Assembly (NCBI RefSeq): GCF_000703005.1
Contig: NZ_JNLH01000001.1
Span: forward strand, 151,501-215,500
DNA length: 64,000 nt
Source: Pseudobutyrivibrio ruminis HUN009
Lineage (GTDB): Bacteria; Bacillota; Clostridia; Lachnospirales; Lachnospiraceae
Direction: 5' to 3'
The notes below the pieces were generated by a model. That model had not been told where the DNA came from and ran no database searches. It worked only from the letters and a program-made list of their open reading frames with translations. The position numbers and the translations under genes were made by a program. How positions within the stretch are numbered: the stretch's first letter is position 1; each line of letters begins with the position of its first letter. Below are positions 8,667 to 18,064 of this stretch, one piece after another.

Positions 8667-9926
8667 TTAATTTCCAATAATGGAATCAATTGTTGCCTGA
8701 GCTTCTTTTGCTGCATCAGCAGGCTCTGCCTCTCCAATTAAAACTTTGTTGAATGCAAGTGAAATAGCATCTGAAATGTCTGGCCATTCTGGAAGAGGTC
8801 CTCTTGCATTTGCATACTTCATTTCATCTACGAATACCTGGTATACTTCATCGCCTTCAAACTGTGTCTCAGCTATTGTTGCATCAGCAGAAATATATCC
8901 CATTGCGTTCATCATGTATAAGCATGTTTCGCCACTTGTTGCATACTGTAAAAACTGAATTGCTGCCTCTTCATTACCACCAGCGATTACCGCGTAGTTT
9001 TCTCCACCAAGACCAGATGCCTGCTGCTTATCCTGTGGAATAGGAGCTACATTCCAGTTCAAATCTGGAGCTTCTTCTCTCATTGTAGGAATCTGCCATG
9101 TACCATTAATCATCATAGCAAGGTTGCCTGAGATAAACTGGTTCATAGTATCACCCTGTGTCCAGTTAATAGCTTCCTTAGGGAATGCTCCAGACTCTAC
9201 GAGCTTCTTCTCAAACTCCAAAGCCTTGATGCCACCTTCCGAATCAATTTCATAAGATGTTGCACCTGTTGACCATACCCATGGAAGGAAATTAAATGTA
9301 CCTTCTTCGTTCTGAAGCGCTGAATGAGCAAATCCATATACATTGTCTGTTGTTGTAGCCTGTGCTACCTCAAGAAGTTCATCCCAAGTTGTAGGGACTT
9401 CGCAACCTGCAGCCTCAAGCATATCTTCGTTGTAGAAAAGGACCAAATCATTACTACCGAATGGAACACCATATAATCTTCCATCTAATGTACATGAATT
9501 TACAGGTCCCTCATAATAATTGCTTACATCAAAACGATCTGTAATGTCTGCAAAAATACCCATCGCTGCATAAGCTGCATGATCTGGATTATCAAGAATT
9601 ACAATATCAGGAAGCTCTCCCGCAGAAGCTCCTACTGAAAGCTGTTTCTTGAAATCTGCAAATGGAACATACTTTGCTTCAACAGTAATATCATCCTGCT
9701 GATTATTGAACTCTTCAATAATATGATTTAAAGCTTTCTGATGTCCTTCTGTCTCCCAATAGTACCAAATTGTTACATCACCTGATGCCTCAGCACCATC
9801 TGCACTTGCAACAGTTCCATCAGCTGCTCCGCTAGAAGCAGTATCTGAGGATGCCCCACATCCAACAGTTAGCAACGATAAACTCATTGTTGCTGCAAGT
9901 AATTTTAAAAACCCCTTTTTCATCAT
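8667..9926 (-). CDS. Sugar ABC transporter solute-binding lipoprotein
   Basis: The 419-residue product begins with a lipoprotein signal ending LLTVGCGAS, so Cys becomes the lipidated N-terminus on the outer face of the membrane. The body is family 1 extracellular solute-binding protein-like (DVTIWYYWETEGHQ, FNNQQDDITVEAKYVPFADFKKQL, VPTTWDELLEVA, FLQYATSGE). It should feed oligosaccharide to the permeases at 13880-15627. No ATPase gene is present, so a shared MsmK-type ATPase elsewhere is likely. AGGAGG precedes the first of two tandem Met codons. Its promoter region shares a motif with the permease promoter. Confidence 0.92.
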   Translation of the reverse strand: MMKKGFLKLLAATMSLSLLTVGCGASSDTASSGAADGTVASADGAEASGDVTIWYYWETEGHQKALNHIIEEFNNQQDDITVEAKYVPFADFKKQLSVGASAGELPDIVILDNPDHAAYAAMGIFADITDRFDVSNYYEGPVNSCTLDGRLYGVPFGSNDLVLFYNEDMLEAAGCEVPTTWDELLEVAQATTTDNVYGFAHSALQNEEGTFNFLPWVWSTGATSYEIDSEGGIKALEFEKKLVESGAFPKEAINWTQGDTMNQFISGNLAMMINGTWQIPTMREEAPDLNWNVAPIPQDKQQASGLGGENYAVIAGGNEEAAIQFLQYATSGETCLYMMNAMGYISADATIAETQFEGDEVYQVFVDEMKYANARGPLPEWPDISDAISLAFNKVLIGEAEPADAAKEAQATIDSIIGN

Positions 9927-9964
9927 AACACCTCCTAAATTAGTGTTTGTTTTATTATGCTTTA

Positions 9965-10019
9965 ATTATATTGGGGTATGTTATATACCAAAACTCAACT
10001 TTTCTAAAAAAAGAGGAAT
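9965..10019 (-). promoter_or_regulatory. Probable activator site plus -10 box for the solute-binding protein gene
   Basis: The 17-bp motif TCTAAAAAAAGAGGAAT (10003-10019, plus strand) recurs exactly at 15698-15714. Here TATAAT (minus, 9965-9970) lies 32 nt downstream of the motif, the same distance as to TAAAAT at the other copy. No good -35 box is seen, as expected for an AraC-type activated promoter. Confidence 0.65.
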
Positions 10020-10032
10020 AATCTAAATTGTT

Positions 10033-11790
10033 TTATACAGGTATAGTAATTGTAATCTTTGATCCATTCCCCAAGACACTTTCAACGAATACTTCAGCAA
10101 GCTCGCCATAATACATCCTGATTCTGGTTATAGCATTTCCCATACCAATATGCTGGGTTGTATCTTCGTTTAGAATTTGAAGAGAATTACACTTTTCCAC
10201 AATATCCGGAGCAATACCTTTTCCATTGTCCTCTATTGTAATTACCAGATCAGAATCCTTAACTGCTGTAATAGTCAGGACGCATTCCTCCTGTTCACGT
10301 TCAAATCCGTGTATAATTGCATTTTCTATAAATGGTTGTAAAAGCAGTTTATGAACCGTTAGCTCGTTAGTTTCAGGCGCTATGTCTATATTGCAGATAA
10401 ATTTATTTTTTAATCGAACCTGCTGCAAGAAGATATATTTTTTCAGCCATTCAACCTCATCCGCCACTGTAACTTTTGCATTACTATCACTTATGGCATA
10501 TCTCAAAATAGAGGCAAGGGCACCAATGGCATTGCTGATTTCGTATTCATCTTTATCTATAGCCATCCAATTAATTGTATCCAGTGTGTTATAAAGAAAA
10601 TGTGGATTAATCTGAGCTTCAAGAGCTGCTATCTGAGCCTCCTTTTGCTTAATCATAGCAATTCGCTCACTGTAATTTGCAACCCTAAGTTTTTCTATCA
10701 TCTCATTAAAACCAACTGCAATGGTTTCAATTTCCAGTGGCATAGAATCATCTATTTCCACATATACCTGAGAGTCGGCAGTCTGTGCGGATTTCATTCC
10801 TTCAACCACCCTATCAACTGATTTGCCCAGACGGTCTGTAAGACCGATGATTATAAGTGATATCAGAAAAAATACAACTATTTCCACTACAACAATTAGC
10901 TGCAACTGTGAGTGCAATGCCTCAACGAGATTCTCATTATTATCTGCACAAATAATATTCCATCCAAGCGCCTCATCAGTGTATTGATATACATCAAAAT
11001 TTTCTTTATTTAACACATCTTTTATAAACAATGCATATCCATCTGGTGATTGATTATCAACAGTTGTACCTATCAATTCCTGATATTCCCCACAGCTGAT
11101 TATTTTTCCATTTCCGTCTACTATAAAAATGTAATCGCCGCTTTCCTCCCCAGTTACACAACTATTCTGAATCATCCGCTCGTCTATACTGAGCACAACC
11201 ACACCAACATCACGGCGAATATCTTTATAATCAATCAATCTATGACCAAGGTGCAATAAATAATATTCCTCGTTGGCAAATGTAGTGCCATACTCTGGTG
11301 AAAAAATATGGAGCAGTGCATTCTGAGAGATTTCTGCATACAAGCTTTCCTTATCCATGCTATAGTTTTCAAGCCAGCCATTTTCATATGTTTTGTTGGT
11401 CATCTGGTCATAGGCCACTATCTCTCCAGTATTACTAATAAGAGTAATGGATCTAATATAATCCTTCGAATTGACCAGGTTTCTCAGATATCGTCTAAGG
11501 CTGTTTTTTGCCACCGATGAATTCTTTCCATTATTGATTAAATCCATATTCTGGATAACATCATCGCTTGTATATACTTGATATAAAACATCCTCATAGG
11601 AATCAAGCAAAATATTAATATTATTATCCACCTGTAGGAGTGTATTATTAGAATTTTTTTTAGCACTTTCTCGTAACGCATTTGCGATATTCATATATGA
11701 GAAAAAGCCAAGAAATAAACTAGATATTATAGCAACAAGCATAAAAACGCTTATTATTCTTCTTCTAAGACTTGCCTTCTTTTTATTCAT
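10033..11790 (-). CDS. YesM-type sensor histidine kinase
   Basis: This membrane sensor of about 585 residues has helices near 12-35 and 296-317 with a large extracellular Cache-like region between them, then a HAMP segment. The His_kinase domain follows, with the phosphoacceptor in AQINPHFLYNTLDTINW (His397). The ATPase N-box is QPFIENAIIHGFE, followed by IEDNGKGI. The ATG at 11790 (MNKKKASLRRR) is preferred over an in-frame TTG 27 nt upstream. It probably pairs with the response regulator at 15735. It is separated from GH31 by a terminator, so its expression is at least partly independent. Confidence 0.92.
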   Translation of the reverse strand: MNKKKASLRRRIISVFMLVAIISSLFLGFFSYMNIANALRESAKKNSNNTLLQVDNNINILLDSYEDVLYQVYTSDDVIQNMDLINNGKNSSVAKNSLRRYLRNLVNSKDYIRSITLISNTGEIVAYDQMTNKTYENGWLENYSMDKESLYAEISQNALLHIFSPEYGTTFANEEYYLLHLGHRLIDYKDIRRDVGVVVLSIDERMIQNSCVTGEESGDYIFIVDGNGKIISCGEYQELIGTTVDNQSPDGYALFIKDVLNKENFDVYQYTDEALGWNIICADNNENLVEALHSQLQLIVVVEIVVFFLISLIIIGLTDRLGKSVDRVVEGMKSAQTADSQVYVEIDDSMPLEIETIAVGFNEMIEKLRVANYSERIAMIKQKEAQIAALEAQINPHFLYNTLDTINWMAIDKDEYEISNAIGALASILRYAISDSNAKVTVADEVEWLKKYIFLQQVRLKNKFICNIDIAPETNELTVHKLLLQPFIENAIIHGFEREQEECVLTITAVKDSDLVITIEDNGKGIAPDIVEKCNSLQILNEDTTQHIGMGNAITRIRMYYGELAEVFVESVLGNGSKITITIPV

Positions 11791-11814
11791 CCCATTACCC
11801 CAATAAACCCTACT

Positions 11815-11844
11815 CAAAAAAATCAGGAGTAAAAACTCCTGATT
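11815..11844 (-). terminator. Terminator after GH31
   Basis: AATCAGGAGT (11821-11830) and ACTCCTGATT (11835-11844) form a perfect 10-bp stem with a 4-nt loop, followed on the minus strand by seven T. It also overlaps the leader of the kinase gene. Confidence 0.9.
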
Positions 11845-11864
11845 TAATCTTAATGATACTTAAT

Positions 11865-13868
11865 CTAGTCTGCAAGAATATTATTATCTTTTCCTTTGAA
11901 AAATATTGGTATTATTTCAACTGGACTTTCTACCTCTATTATTTGTCCACCATCGTAATTTTTTTTGGTCTCATAGTCAAACCAGGTCTCGCCCTTTGGC
12001 AAGTATACTTTTCTAGTTTTGCAGTTTTCATATAGAATTGGCGCCACCAAAATATCTGGTCCAAACATATACTCATCTTCCACATTCCAGCTTTCTGAAT
12101 CCTCTGGAAACTCATAGAATAATGGTCGCATCAATGGTGCTCCATTTTCATGTGCATCATTCATTATAATCCGTATATACGGTTTAAGCTTTTCGCGAAT
12201 GCTTATATATTTCTTACAGATTTCATATACCTCATCTCCATAACTCCAAATCTCATTTTCTGCTCCCGAACAGCATGTAGCTCCGCCAGTTTGACCATAC
12301 TGTGGTTGTCTTGGTTCTCTATCTCCATGCAAACGCATAACTGGACAAAACGCTCCCCAAGCAAACCATCTGGCAAATAGCTCTCTGAACTGTGGGGACT
12401 TTGGATCACCACCATGGAATCCACCTATATCAGTAGTCCACCATGGTATTCCTGCCATTCCCATATTAAGGCCTGCCGCCAATTGATTTCTCATGCTAGA
12501 AAAGCTTGATGCTATATCGCCAGACCATACAAGCGCTCCATACTTCTGCCCGCCAGCCCAGATACATCTAGCAAGATTCATTACCTTGTCATTCCCCTCT
12601 GTTGTCATGCCTTCATAGAAAGCACGAGCATAACAAACAGGGTAAATATTTCCCACCTCAAGGTCTGTTCCAAGATAGTATCTGTAGTTTTCAAAATCAT
12701 AGACTGTATATTCCGGTTCTGCCTCATCCAACCAGAATATCTTTACACCGTTTTCGTAGTAATTCTTTTTTGCCTTATTCCAAAGGAATTTTCTGGCCTC
12801 TGGATTTGTGGTATCGATATGTATTGTTTCACCTTGAAAATCCATGCCAACTCGAATTCCTCGCTCAGTTCTTATCAGCAATCCCTTCTCAAGCATTTCC
12901 TTATAGTTTTCACTTTCAAAGGATACCGTTGGCCAGATGGAAACCATAACCTCCGTTCCCATAGCATTTATTTCTTCTATCATTTTCTTTGGGTCTGGCC
13001 AATAGGTCTTATCGAATTTCCAATCACCTTGCTTGTCCCAGTGGAAGAAATCAACCACAATAACATCCAGCGGAATATTTCTGTTCTTGTACTCCTGAGC
13101 AACCTGAAGCAACTCATCCTGAGTCTGATATCTTAGCTTGCTCTGCCAAAAGCCTAGCCCGAATTCTGGCATCACTGGAACAGTTCCTGCGACAGTTCCA
13201 TAGGCTTTCATTATCTCAGCAGGTGTGTCTCCCACCACAATCCAATAATCTAAAACCTTAGTTGAATAAGCTTCAAATGTTGTTATATTGTTTCCAAACA
13301 CAGCACGTCCTATAGCTGGATTGTTCCATAAAAAGCCAAAACCTTTGGATGAAACCACAAATGGAACACTAGCCTGAGAATTTCTTTGTGCCAGTTCCAA
13401 ATCAAGTCCTCTCAGATTAAGAAATGGTTGCTGATACTGTCCCATTCCATAAAGCTTTTCATCCCTAGAGACTGTCTCAAAGCGCATAGTCAAATGATAA
13501 TTATCGCTACCTTTAATAGGGGCAAATTCTCTAGCCTCTATTTCCAATGCACTACACTTTGGATTACATATATCTTTCCTATTTCTAGAGTATTCTTCTA
13601 GCAGTTTTTCACCTGAGAATTTATATATTTCTATTTTGCCGGTGGCAGAAATAGTTAGCCTGATTTTTCCATTTATAAACTCTGCATTATTACTATTTAT
13701 TTTGATTTCCGGAGTGACTTCCTTTACCTTTTCAAGAGCCCAATCCTCATCTGGCAAATGACTATTCTTTGTTGCTCTAACTCTTATTGCGTTTTCGCCC
13801 CATGGCTCTATTCGAACCAGTTCATTATCAAACTTATAATTAAGACATGCTCCATTTTGTTCTAACAT
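11865..13868 (-). CDS. GH31 alpha-xylosidase/alpha-glucosidase
   Basis: The 667-residue product is a family GH31 retaining glycosidase. The nucleophile region is KIFWLDEAEPE (Asp381) and the acid/base region is GALVWSGDI (Asp451). MPEFGLGFWQSKLRYQTQDELL and IPLDVIVVDFFHW are typical of the YicI-like alpha-xylosidase group, so xyloglucan or isoprimeverose-type substrates are plausible, but the exact sugar is an inference. There is no signal peptide, so it acts in the cytoplasm. GAGGTG precedes the ATG. It follows the two permease genes by 11 nt and ends at a terminator. Confidence 0.9.
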   Translation of the reverse strand: MLEQNGACLNYKFDNELVRIEPWGENAIRVRATKNSHLPDEDWALEKVKEVTPEIKINSNNAEFINGKIRLTISATGKIEIYKFSGEKLLEEYSRNRKDICNPKCSALEIEAREFAPIKGSDNYHLTMRFETVSRDEKLYGMGQYQQPFLNLRGLDLELAQRNSQASVPFVVSSKGFGFLWNNPAIGRAVFGNNITTFEAYSTKVLDYWIVVGDTPAEIMKAYGTVAGTVPVMPEFGLGFWQSKLRYQTQDELLQVAQEYKNRNIPLDVIVVDFFHWDKQGDWKFDKTYWPDPKKMIEEINAMGTEVMVSIWPTVSFESENYKEMLEKGLLIRTERGIRVGMDFQGETIHIDTTNPEARKFLWNKAKKNYYENGVKIFWLDEAEPEYTVYDFENYRYYLGTDLEVGNIYPVCYARAFYEGMTTEGNDKVMNLARCIWAGGQKYGALVWSGDIASSFSSMRNQLAAGLNMGMAGIPWWTTDIGGFHGGDPKSPQFRELFARWFAWGAFCPVMRLHGDREPRQPQYGQTGGATCCSGAENEIWSYGDEVYEICKKYISIREKLKPYIRIIMNDAHENGAPLMRPLFYEFPEDSESWNVEDEYMFGPDILVAPILYENCKTRKVYLPKGETWFDYETKKNYDGGQIIEVESPVEIIPIFFKGKDNNILAD

Positions 13869-13879
13869 TATTCACCTCA

Positions 13880-14728
13880 TTAACCCTTAACGGCGCCATT
13901 TGTCATACCACTGATAATGTATTTCTGCATGAAAATAAAGATTAAAACTACCGGTATAATTGCAACTATCGCAAATGCGGTAAGGTAACTCCATTTTGTT
14001 CCATACTGTCCCATGAAATTAAAGATTCCGGCAGTGATTGGTCTCTTCTGCTGATCCAAAATGAATGTCATACCGTAAGCTAAATCGCCCCATGCATAAA
14101 GGAATGAGAACACTGCACATACGATTACACCAGGCTTTGCTACTGGAACCAATATTCTAAAGAATGCTGATAATCTGGTGCATCCATCGATATATGCTGC
14201 TTCCTCTAAAGCTGCTGGAATTGATGCAAAATAATTCTTCAAAATCAATACTGAAAAAGGAATACCAATGGTTGCATCTGCAAGAATAGCTGATGCCCAT
14301 GTGTTGTATACATGAATACCCTTAAACATGATAAACATTGGTGTAAGCAATACTGATACTGGAAGCATCTGGCTTACTAAGAAGAACAAAAGCATAAACT
14401 TTCTTCCCTTAAATCTATATCTTGCAATTGAATAAGAAGCAGGCACTGCCAACACAACTGCAATAAACATGGCACATATAGAAATCATGAAACTATTGAA
14501 AAAGGATTTAAACATATTGAAATCCCCAGTTTCAATTTGAGCTGCATATGATTTTGTATTCAATACATGTGGATACCATGTAGGAGGTATCTGGAATATT
14601 TCCTGCTCAGTCTTTAGTGATGTAATAAAAGTCCAAAACAAAGGGAACAACAATATTATCAGCAATACTATAGACAGTACGCAGCAAATTATGTTTTCTC
14701 TTCTTTTTAATCTCTTTTCTGACTCCAT
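13880..14728 (-). CDS. Sugar ABC transporter permease (MalG/AraQ type)
   Basis: The 282-residue membrane protein has about six helices. The cytoplasmic EAA loop ALEEAAYIDGCTRLSAFFRILVPVAKPG docks to the ATPase. It is a carbohydrate uptake (CUT1) permease that pairs with the product of the upstream gene. Its ATG overlaps the stop codon of that gene by one base (TAATG), so translation is coupled. Confidence 0.93.
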   Translation of the reverse strand: MESEKRLKRRENIICCVLSIVLLIILLFPLFWTFITSLKTEQEIFQIPPTWYPHVLNTKSYAAQIETGDFNMFKSFFNSFMISICAMFIAVVLAVPASYSIARYRFKGRKFMLLFFLVSQMLPVSVLLTPMFIMFKGIHVYNTWASAILADATIGIPFSVLILKNYFASIPAALEEAAYIDGCTRLSAFFRILVPVAKPGVIVCAVFSFLYAWGDLAYGMTFILDQQKRPITAGIFNFMGQYGTKWSYLTAFAIVAIIPVVLIFIFMQKYIISGMTNGAVKG

Positions 14729-15627
14729 TATTCCTTCTCTCCCTCCATAGTAATTTTTATGTAAAGCATTCCAACTAGCAAAAGAATGATAAACAATACA
14801 TTTGCAACAGCTGAACCTTTACTATACTGGAACATATCAAATGACAGCTTATATGAATATGTAGATAGTAAATGTGTTGAGTTAACTGGTCCGCCTTCTG
14901 TCATTACATAAACCAAATCGTAAACCTTGAATGTGTAAATAAATCCCAATACTAAAATAGATTCAATAGTTGGTCTAAGCAATGGTAGTGTAATACTGAT
15001 AAGCTTCTGGAATTTATTTGCTCCATCTACTGAAGCACTTTCATAAAGCTCCTGTGGAATTGTAGTCAATCCTGTGGAAAGAAGAATGGTGTTAAATGGA
15101 ATACCAATCCAAATATTTGCCATTACAACAGCAGCCATTGCCGTGCCAGGAGTTGTAAGCCATTCAATATTAGCATCGATAATTCCCAGGCTTTTTAAAA
15201 TGTAATTGATAATACCTACATCTGTAGAAAACATAAACTTAAACATAAGTGCGGTTACTGTCATTGGCATCATCCAAGGAATCATAAGAAGACCTCTAAC
15301 AGGCTTTGCAAATTTAAATCTCTTATTAAAGAACAATGCCAAAAAGAAACCTATAAGAAACTGGAACACAAGACATGCAACTGTAAACACCAACGTATTT
15401 ACAAGTGATTTTCTAAAAACCTCATCTCCAAATATCTCTACATAATTTTGCAATCCAATAAAGTTTTTAGGACCGTTGGCTAGATTTCTTACTGAAACAT
15501 CCTGAAGACTTAGTCCAATATTACTTATGATTGGATAGCCTACAAAAATAGCCATATAAATGAATGCAGGCAGGATAAACAAAAGACCGATGTTATCATA
15601 CCTGAAAAAATCCTTAACCCTTTTCAT
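14728..15627 (-). CDS. Sugar ABC transporter permease (MalF/UgpA type)
   Basis: The 299-residue CUT1 permease has six predicted helices and the EAA loop IPQELYESASVDGANKFQKLISITLPLLRP. It forms the membrane channel with the 13880 permease and receives sugar from the 8667 lipoprotein. AAGGAGG precedes the ATG. It is first in the permease-permease-GH31 unit; the promoter region upstream holds the motif shared with the solute-binding protein gene. Confidence 0.93.
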   Translation of the reverse strand: MKRVKDFFRYDNIGLLFILPAFIYMAIFVGYPIISNIGLSLQDVSVRNLANGPKNFIGLQNYVEIFGDEVFRKSLVNTLVFTVACLVFQFLIGFFLALFFNKRFKFAKPVRGLLMIPWMMPMTVTALMFKFMFSTDVGIINYILKSLGIIDANIEWLTTPGTAMAAVVMANIWIGIPFNTILLSTGLTTIPQELYESASVDGANKFQKLISITLPLLRPTIESILVLGFIYTFKVYDLVYVMTEGGPVNSTHLLSTYSYKLSFDMFQYSKGSAVANVLFIILLLVGMLYIKITMEGEKE

Positions 15628-15659
15628 AAAAAAATCCTCCTTAATTAGTTTGTAACCAC

Positions 15660-15714
15660 ATTTTATCCTGTAAAGGATTTTTCAAAAATGTGACAAATCT
15701 AAAAAAAGAGGAAT
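15660..15714 (-). promoter_or_regulatory. Probable activator site plus -10 box for the permease operon
   Basis: TCTAAAAAAAGAGGAAT at 15698-15714 (plus strand) is identical over 17 bp to 10003-10019. TAAAAT (minus, 15660-15665) is exactly 32 nt downstream. The local YesN-type regulator is the obvious candidate to bind it. Confidence 0.65.
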
Positions 15715-15734
15715 TTTCCAATGACATTATTAAA

Positions 15735-17258
15735 TTATTTCATGGACCTTCTATATTGAGCTGGTAGCTGACCTGTTGTTTCTTTAAAAACCTTACTAAA
15801 ATATTTAGGATCCTGATATCCAACCTTATCAGCTATTTCATACAGCTTTAAGGAAGTACTTACAAGTAGCTCCTTAGCTTTTGCCATCCTATAGTTTTTC
15901 ATATAGGTGCTGTAAGTCATACCAGTTTCCTTATGAAACTGAGTGCCTAAATATTCCGGTGTAATATTTAGCCTTGATGCAATCTCATCAAGGGTTATGC
16001 CCTGGCTGTAATATTCATGTATAAAGCCTTCCGCCTTTCGAACCAACAAATGTGTGGACATTTTTTCTTCATCTGCAAACTCAAAGTACCCAACTACATC
16101 ATGACAGATATCTCTTAGCTCCGAGCGAGTCTTGGCATTCATTATCTTTTCCAAGATAGCCTGTCGCTGAATCTCGCATTTCGTTTTGCAACCTGCTTCT
16201 TTTCCTACTTCAAGAAAAGCCCAAAGAAATCTAACATAACATTCTTTTATTTCCTGTGGCTTGTATACTTTTCCATCATTAAAGAACTCATGAAAATCGG
16301 CTATTGCCTTTTCAATTTTCTCCTGGTTCATAGAAAAGACTGCTGTTTTCATTTGAGATTCATGCAGATTTGAATATATACATACTGTGGTCGCAACATT
16401 TGTGATTTTAGGATATGAAATCAATATGCCTTCATCAAAAGATATATTCCAATCCATAAAAGGATATAACTCTCTCATTCCTGTCTTCAATAGCTCAAGT
16501 CCCTGTATTTCCTCACTACCAACCACTATATCTTCTGTAATTTGTTTTAAAAGTTGAGACTGAATCCATCTTTCCAGGTCATGACCGTCTTCATAATCAT
16601 AAACCACCATATAAATAGCTTTATGGAATGCAGAATCCAACAAAACATATTTTATTTCTTTATACCCTGAAAAAGCCTGTTTCAAAAACTTATGTCCAGA
16701 ATTCACCTTTTCCTCAAATGCATTACCCAGGTATGCACATACCAAAAAGAATTTCTGATCAACCTTTATAGAATATCTTTCTGCTAAATATGAAACAGTA
16801 TCATCATCCGGCATCATGTCCCCAATCATGATGTCCCTAAAAATCTGTTCCAACGTTCCTACCTGCTTTGGTTTCTTTCGCAAATCCTCAGCCATTTGGA
16901 TTGATACATTATCTATAGCTTTTGAAAAATCCAAAAGTGAAATAGGTTTTAGTAGATACTCTGTAACCCCTAGTTTCATTGCCTTTCTGGCATATTCAAA
17001 TTCCGAGTATGCACTAAGAACTATGGCCTTACAATTGGAGCCTGAATCATACAAATTGACGAGCATCTCCAGCCCATCCATTTGTGGCATTCGTATATCC
17101 GTTATAACTAAATTAGGCTTTCTTGTCTGGCACAATTCCAACCCAGTTTTACCATCAGAGGCTTCCCCAACAACCTTGTAATCCCCATTTAGCTTGCTGA
17201 GAAGTTTGACTATTCCTTCCCTGATTCTAATCTCATCCTCAACGATTACTATATCCAT
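15735..17258 (-). CDS. YesN-type response regulator, AraC family
   Basis: The 507-residue product has an N-terminal receiver domain (MDIVIVEDEIRIREG, phosphorylated Asp54 in LVITDIRMPQMDG, Lys in EYLLKPISL). A long middle region is of unknown fold. The C-terminal AraC double helix-turn-helix is at about 400-507 (GITLDEIASRLNITPEYLGTQFH, LYEIADKVGYQDPKYFSKVFKETTGQLPAQYR). It should be phosphorylated by the kinase at 10033 and activate the transporter operons. AAGGT precedes the ATG. The permease operon starts 108 nt downstream. Confidence 0.93.
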   Translation of the reverse strand: MDIVIVEDEIRIREGIVKLLSKLNGDYKVVGEASDGKTGLELCQTRKPNLVITDIRMPQMDGLEMLVNLYDSGSNCKAIVLSAYSEFEYARKAMKLGVTEYLLKPISLLDFSKAIDNVSIQMAEDLRKKPKQVGTLEQIFRDIMIGDMMPDDDTVSYLAERYSIKVDQKFFLVCAYLGNAFEEKVNSGHKFLKQAFSGYKEIKYVLLDSAFHKAIYMVVYDYEDGHDLERWIQSQLLKQITEDIVVGSEEIQGLELLKTGMRELYPFMDWNISFDEGILISYPKITNVATTVCIYSNLHESQMKTAVFSMNQEKIEKAIADFHEFFNDGKVYKPQEIKECYVRFLWAFLEVGKEAGCKTKCEIQRQAILEKIMNAKTRSELRDICHDVVGYFEFADEEKMSTHLLVRKAEGFIHEYYSQGITLDEIASRLNITPEYLGTQFHKETGMTYSTYMKNYRMAKAKELLVSTSLKLYEIADKVGYQDPKYFSKVFKETTGQLPAQYRRSMK

Positions 17259-17283
17259 AACATATACCTTCTAACCCTATGTA

Positions 17284-17313
17284 AAAAATGAAGCCACTAT
17301 TACTAGTGACTTC
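17284..17313 (-). terminator. Terminator after deoD
   Basis: GAAGCCACT (17290-17298) pairs with AGTGACTTC (17305-17313), with one wobble. The minus strand then reads ATTTTTTAC. It ends the six-gene run that starts with thyA. Confidence 0.85.
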
Positions 17314-17330
17314 ATAATACTCATATTAAA

Positions 17331-18047
17331 TTAAAGCGCAATAGCTGTCTCAAGTGCAAGCTTCATCATCTCTGTGAATGACTTCTGACGATCCTCAGCT
17401 GGGATTTCCTCAGATGTAACGAAAGAATCAGAGATTGTAAGCATACATGTTGCGTTCTTTCCAAGCATGTTTGCATTGTTGAAAAGCGCAAAGCTTTCCA
17501 TCTCTACACAATCGCACTGGCAACGCTCTTTAACTGCCTGCCATCCGCCCATTTCTGGTGCTGTATAGAACTGATCTGCAGAGTGTACTTTTGCAACCTT
17601 TGCATCAATACCAAGCTCCTTAGCCTTTGCAATAGCGATATCGTTGATCTTCTTGCTTGGGTAAAGAGTCTTCTCCTCTACGCCATTTGTGTACTTAGCA
17701 AATGTGCTATCTGAATATGCGCTCTCAGAAATAACTACATCAAGAACGTTAAGCTTGTCTGTGTAGCTTCCTGCAGAACCGATACGGATGATGTTTTCTA
17801 CATCGTAGAAAGCATAAAGCTCGTATGAGTAGATACCGATTGAAGGCATACCCATACCACTTGCCATTACAGATACTGGTACTCCCTTGTATGTTCCTGT
17901 GAAACCAAGGCAGTTACGAACTGTATTAACACATTTTACATCCTCTAAGAAATTTTCTGCTACAAACTTTGCTCGTAATGGATCGCCTGGCATAAGTACT
18001 GTCTTGGCGAAATCCCCTTTTTTCGCTTCATTATGTGGTGTTGCCAT
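17331..18047 (-). CDS. deoD: Purine-nucleoside phosphorylase, DeoD type
   Basis: The 238-residue product cleaves purine (deoxy)nucleosides with phosphate. It begins MATPHNEAKKGDFAKTVLMPGDPLRAKFVAENFL, the standard hexameric DeoD start with the phosphate-binding GDPLRAK, and has SGMGMPSIGIYSYEL, RIGSAGS and VEMESFALF. AGGAGG precedes the ATG. It lies 17 nt after the SleB-like gene and is the last gene before a terminator. Confidence 0.97.
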   Translation of the reverse strand: MATPHNEAKKGDFAKTVLMPGDPLRAKFVAENFLEDVKCVNTVRNCLGFTGTYKGVPVSVMASGMGMPSIGIYSYELYAFYDVENIIRIGSAGSYTDKLNVLDVVISESAYSDSTFAKYTNGVEEKTLYPSKKINDIAIAKAKELGIDAKVAKVHSADQFYTAPEMGGWQAVKERCQCDCVEMESFALFNNANMLGKNATCMLTISDSFVTSEEIPAEDRQKSFTEMMKLALETAIAL

Positions 18048-18064
18048 AAAACAAACCTCCTTTA

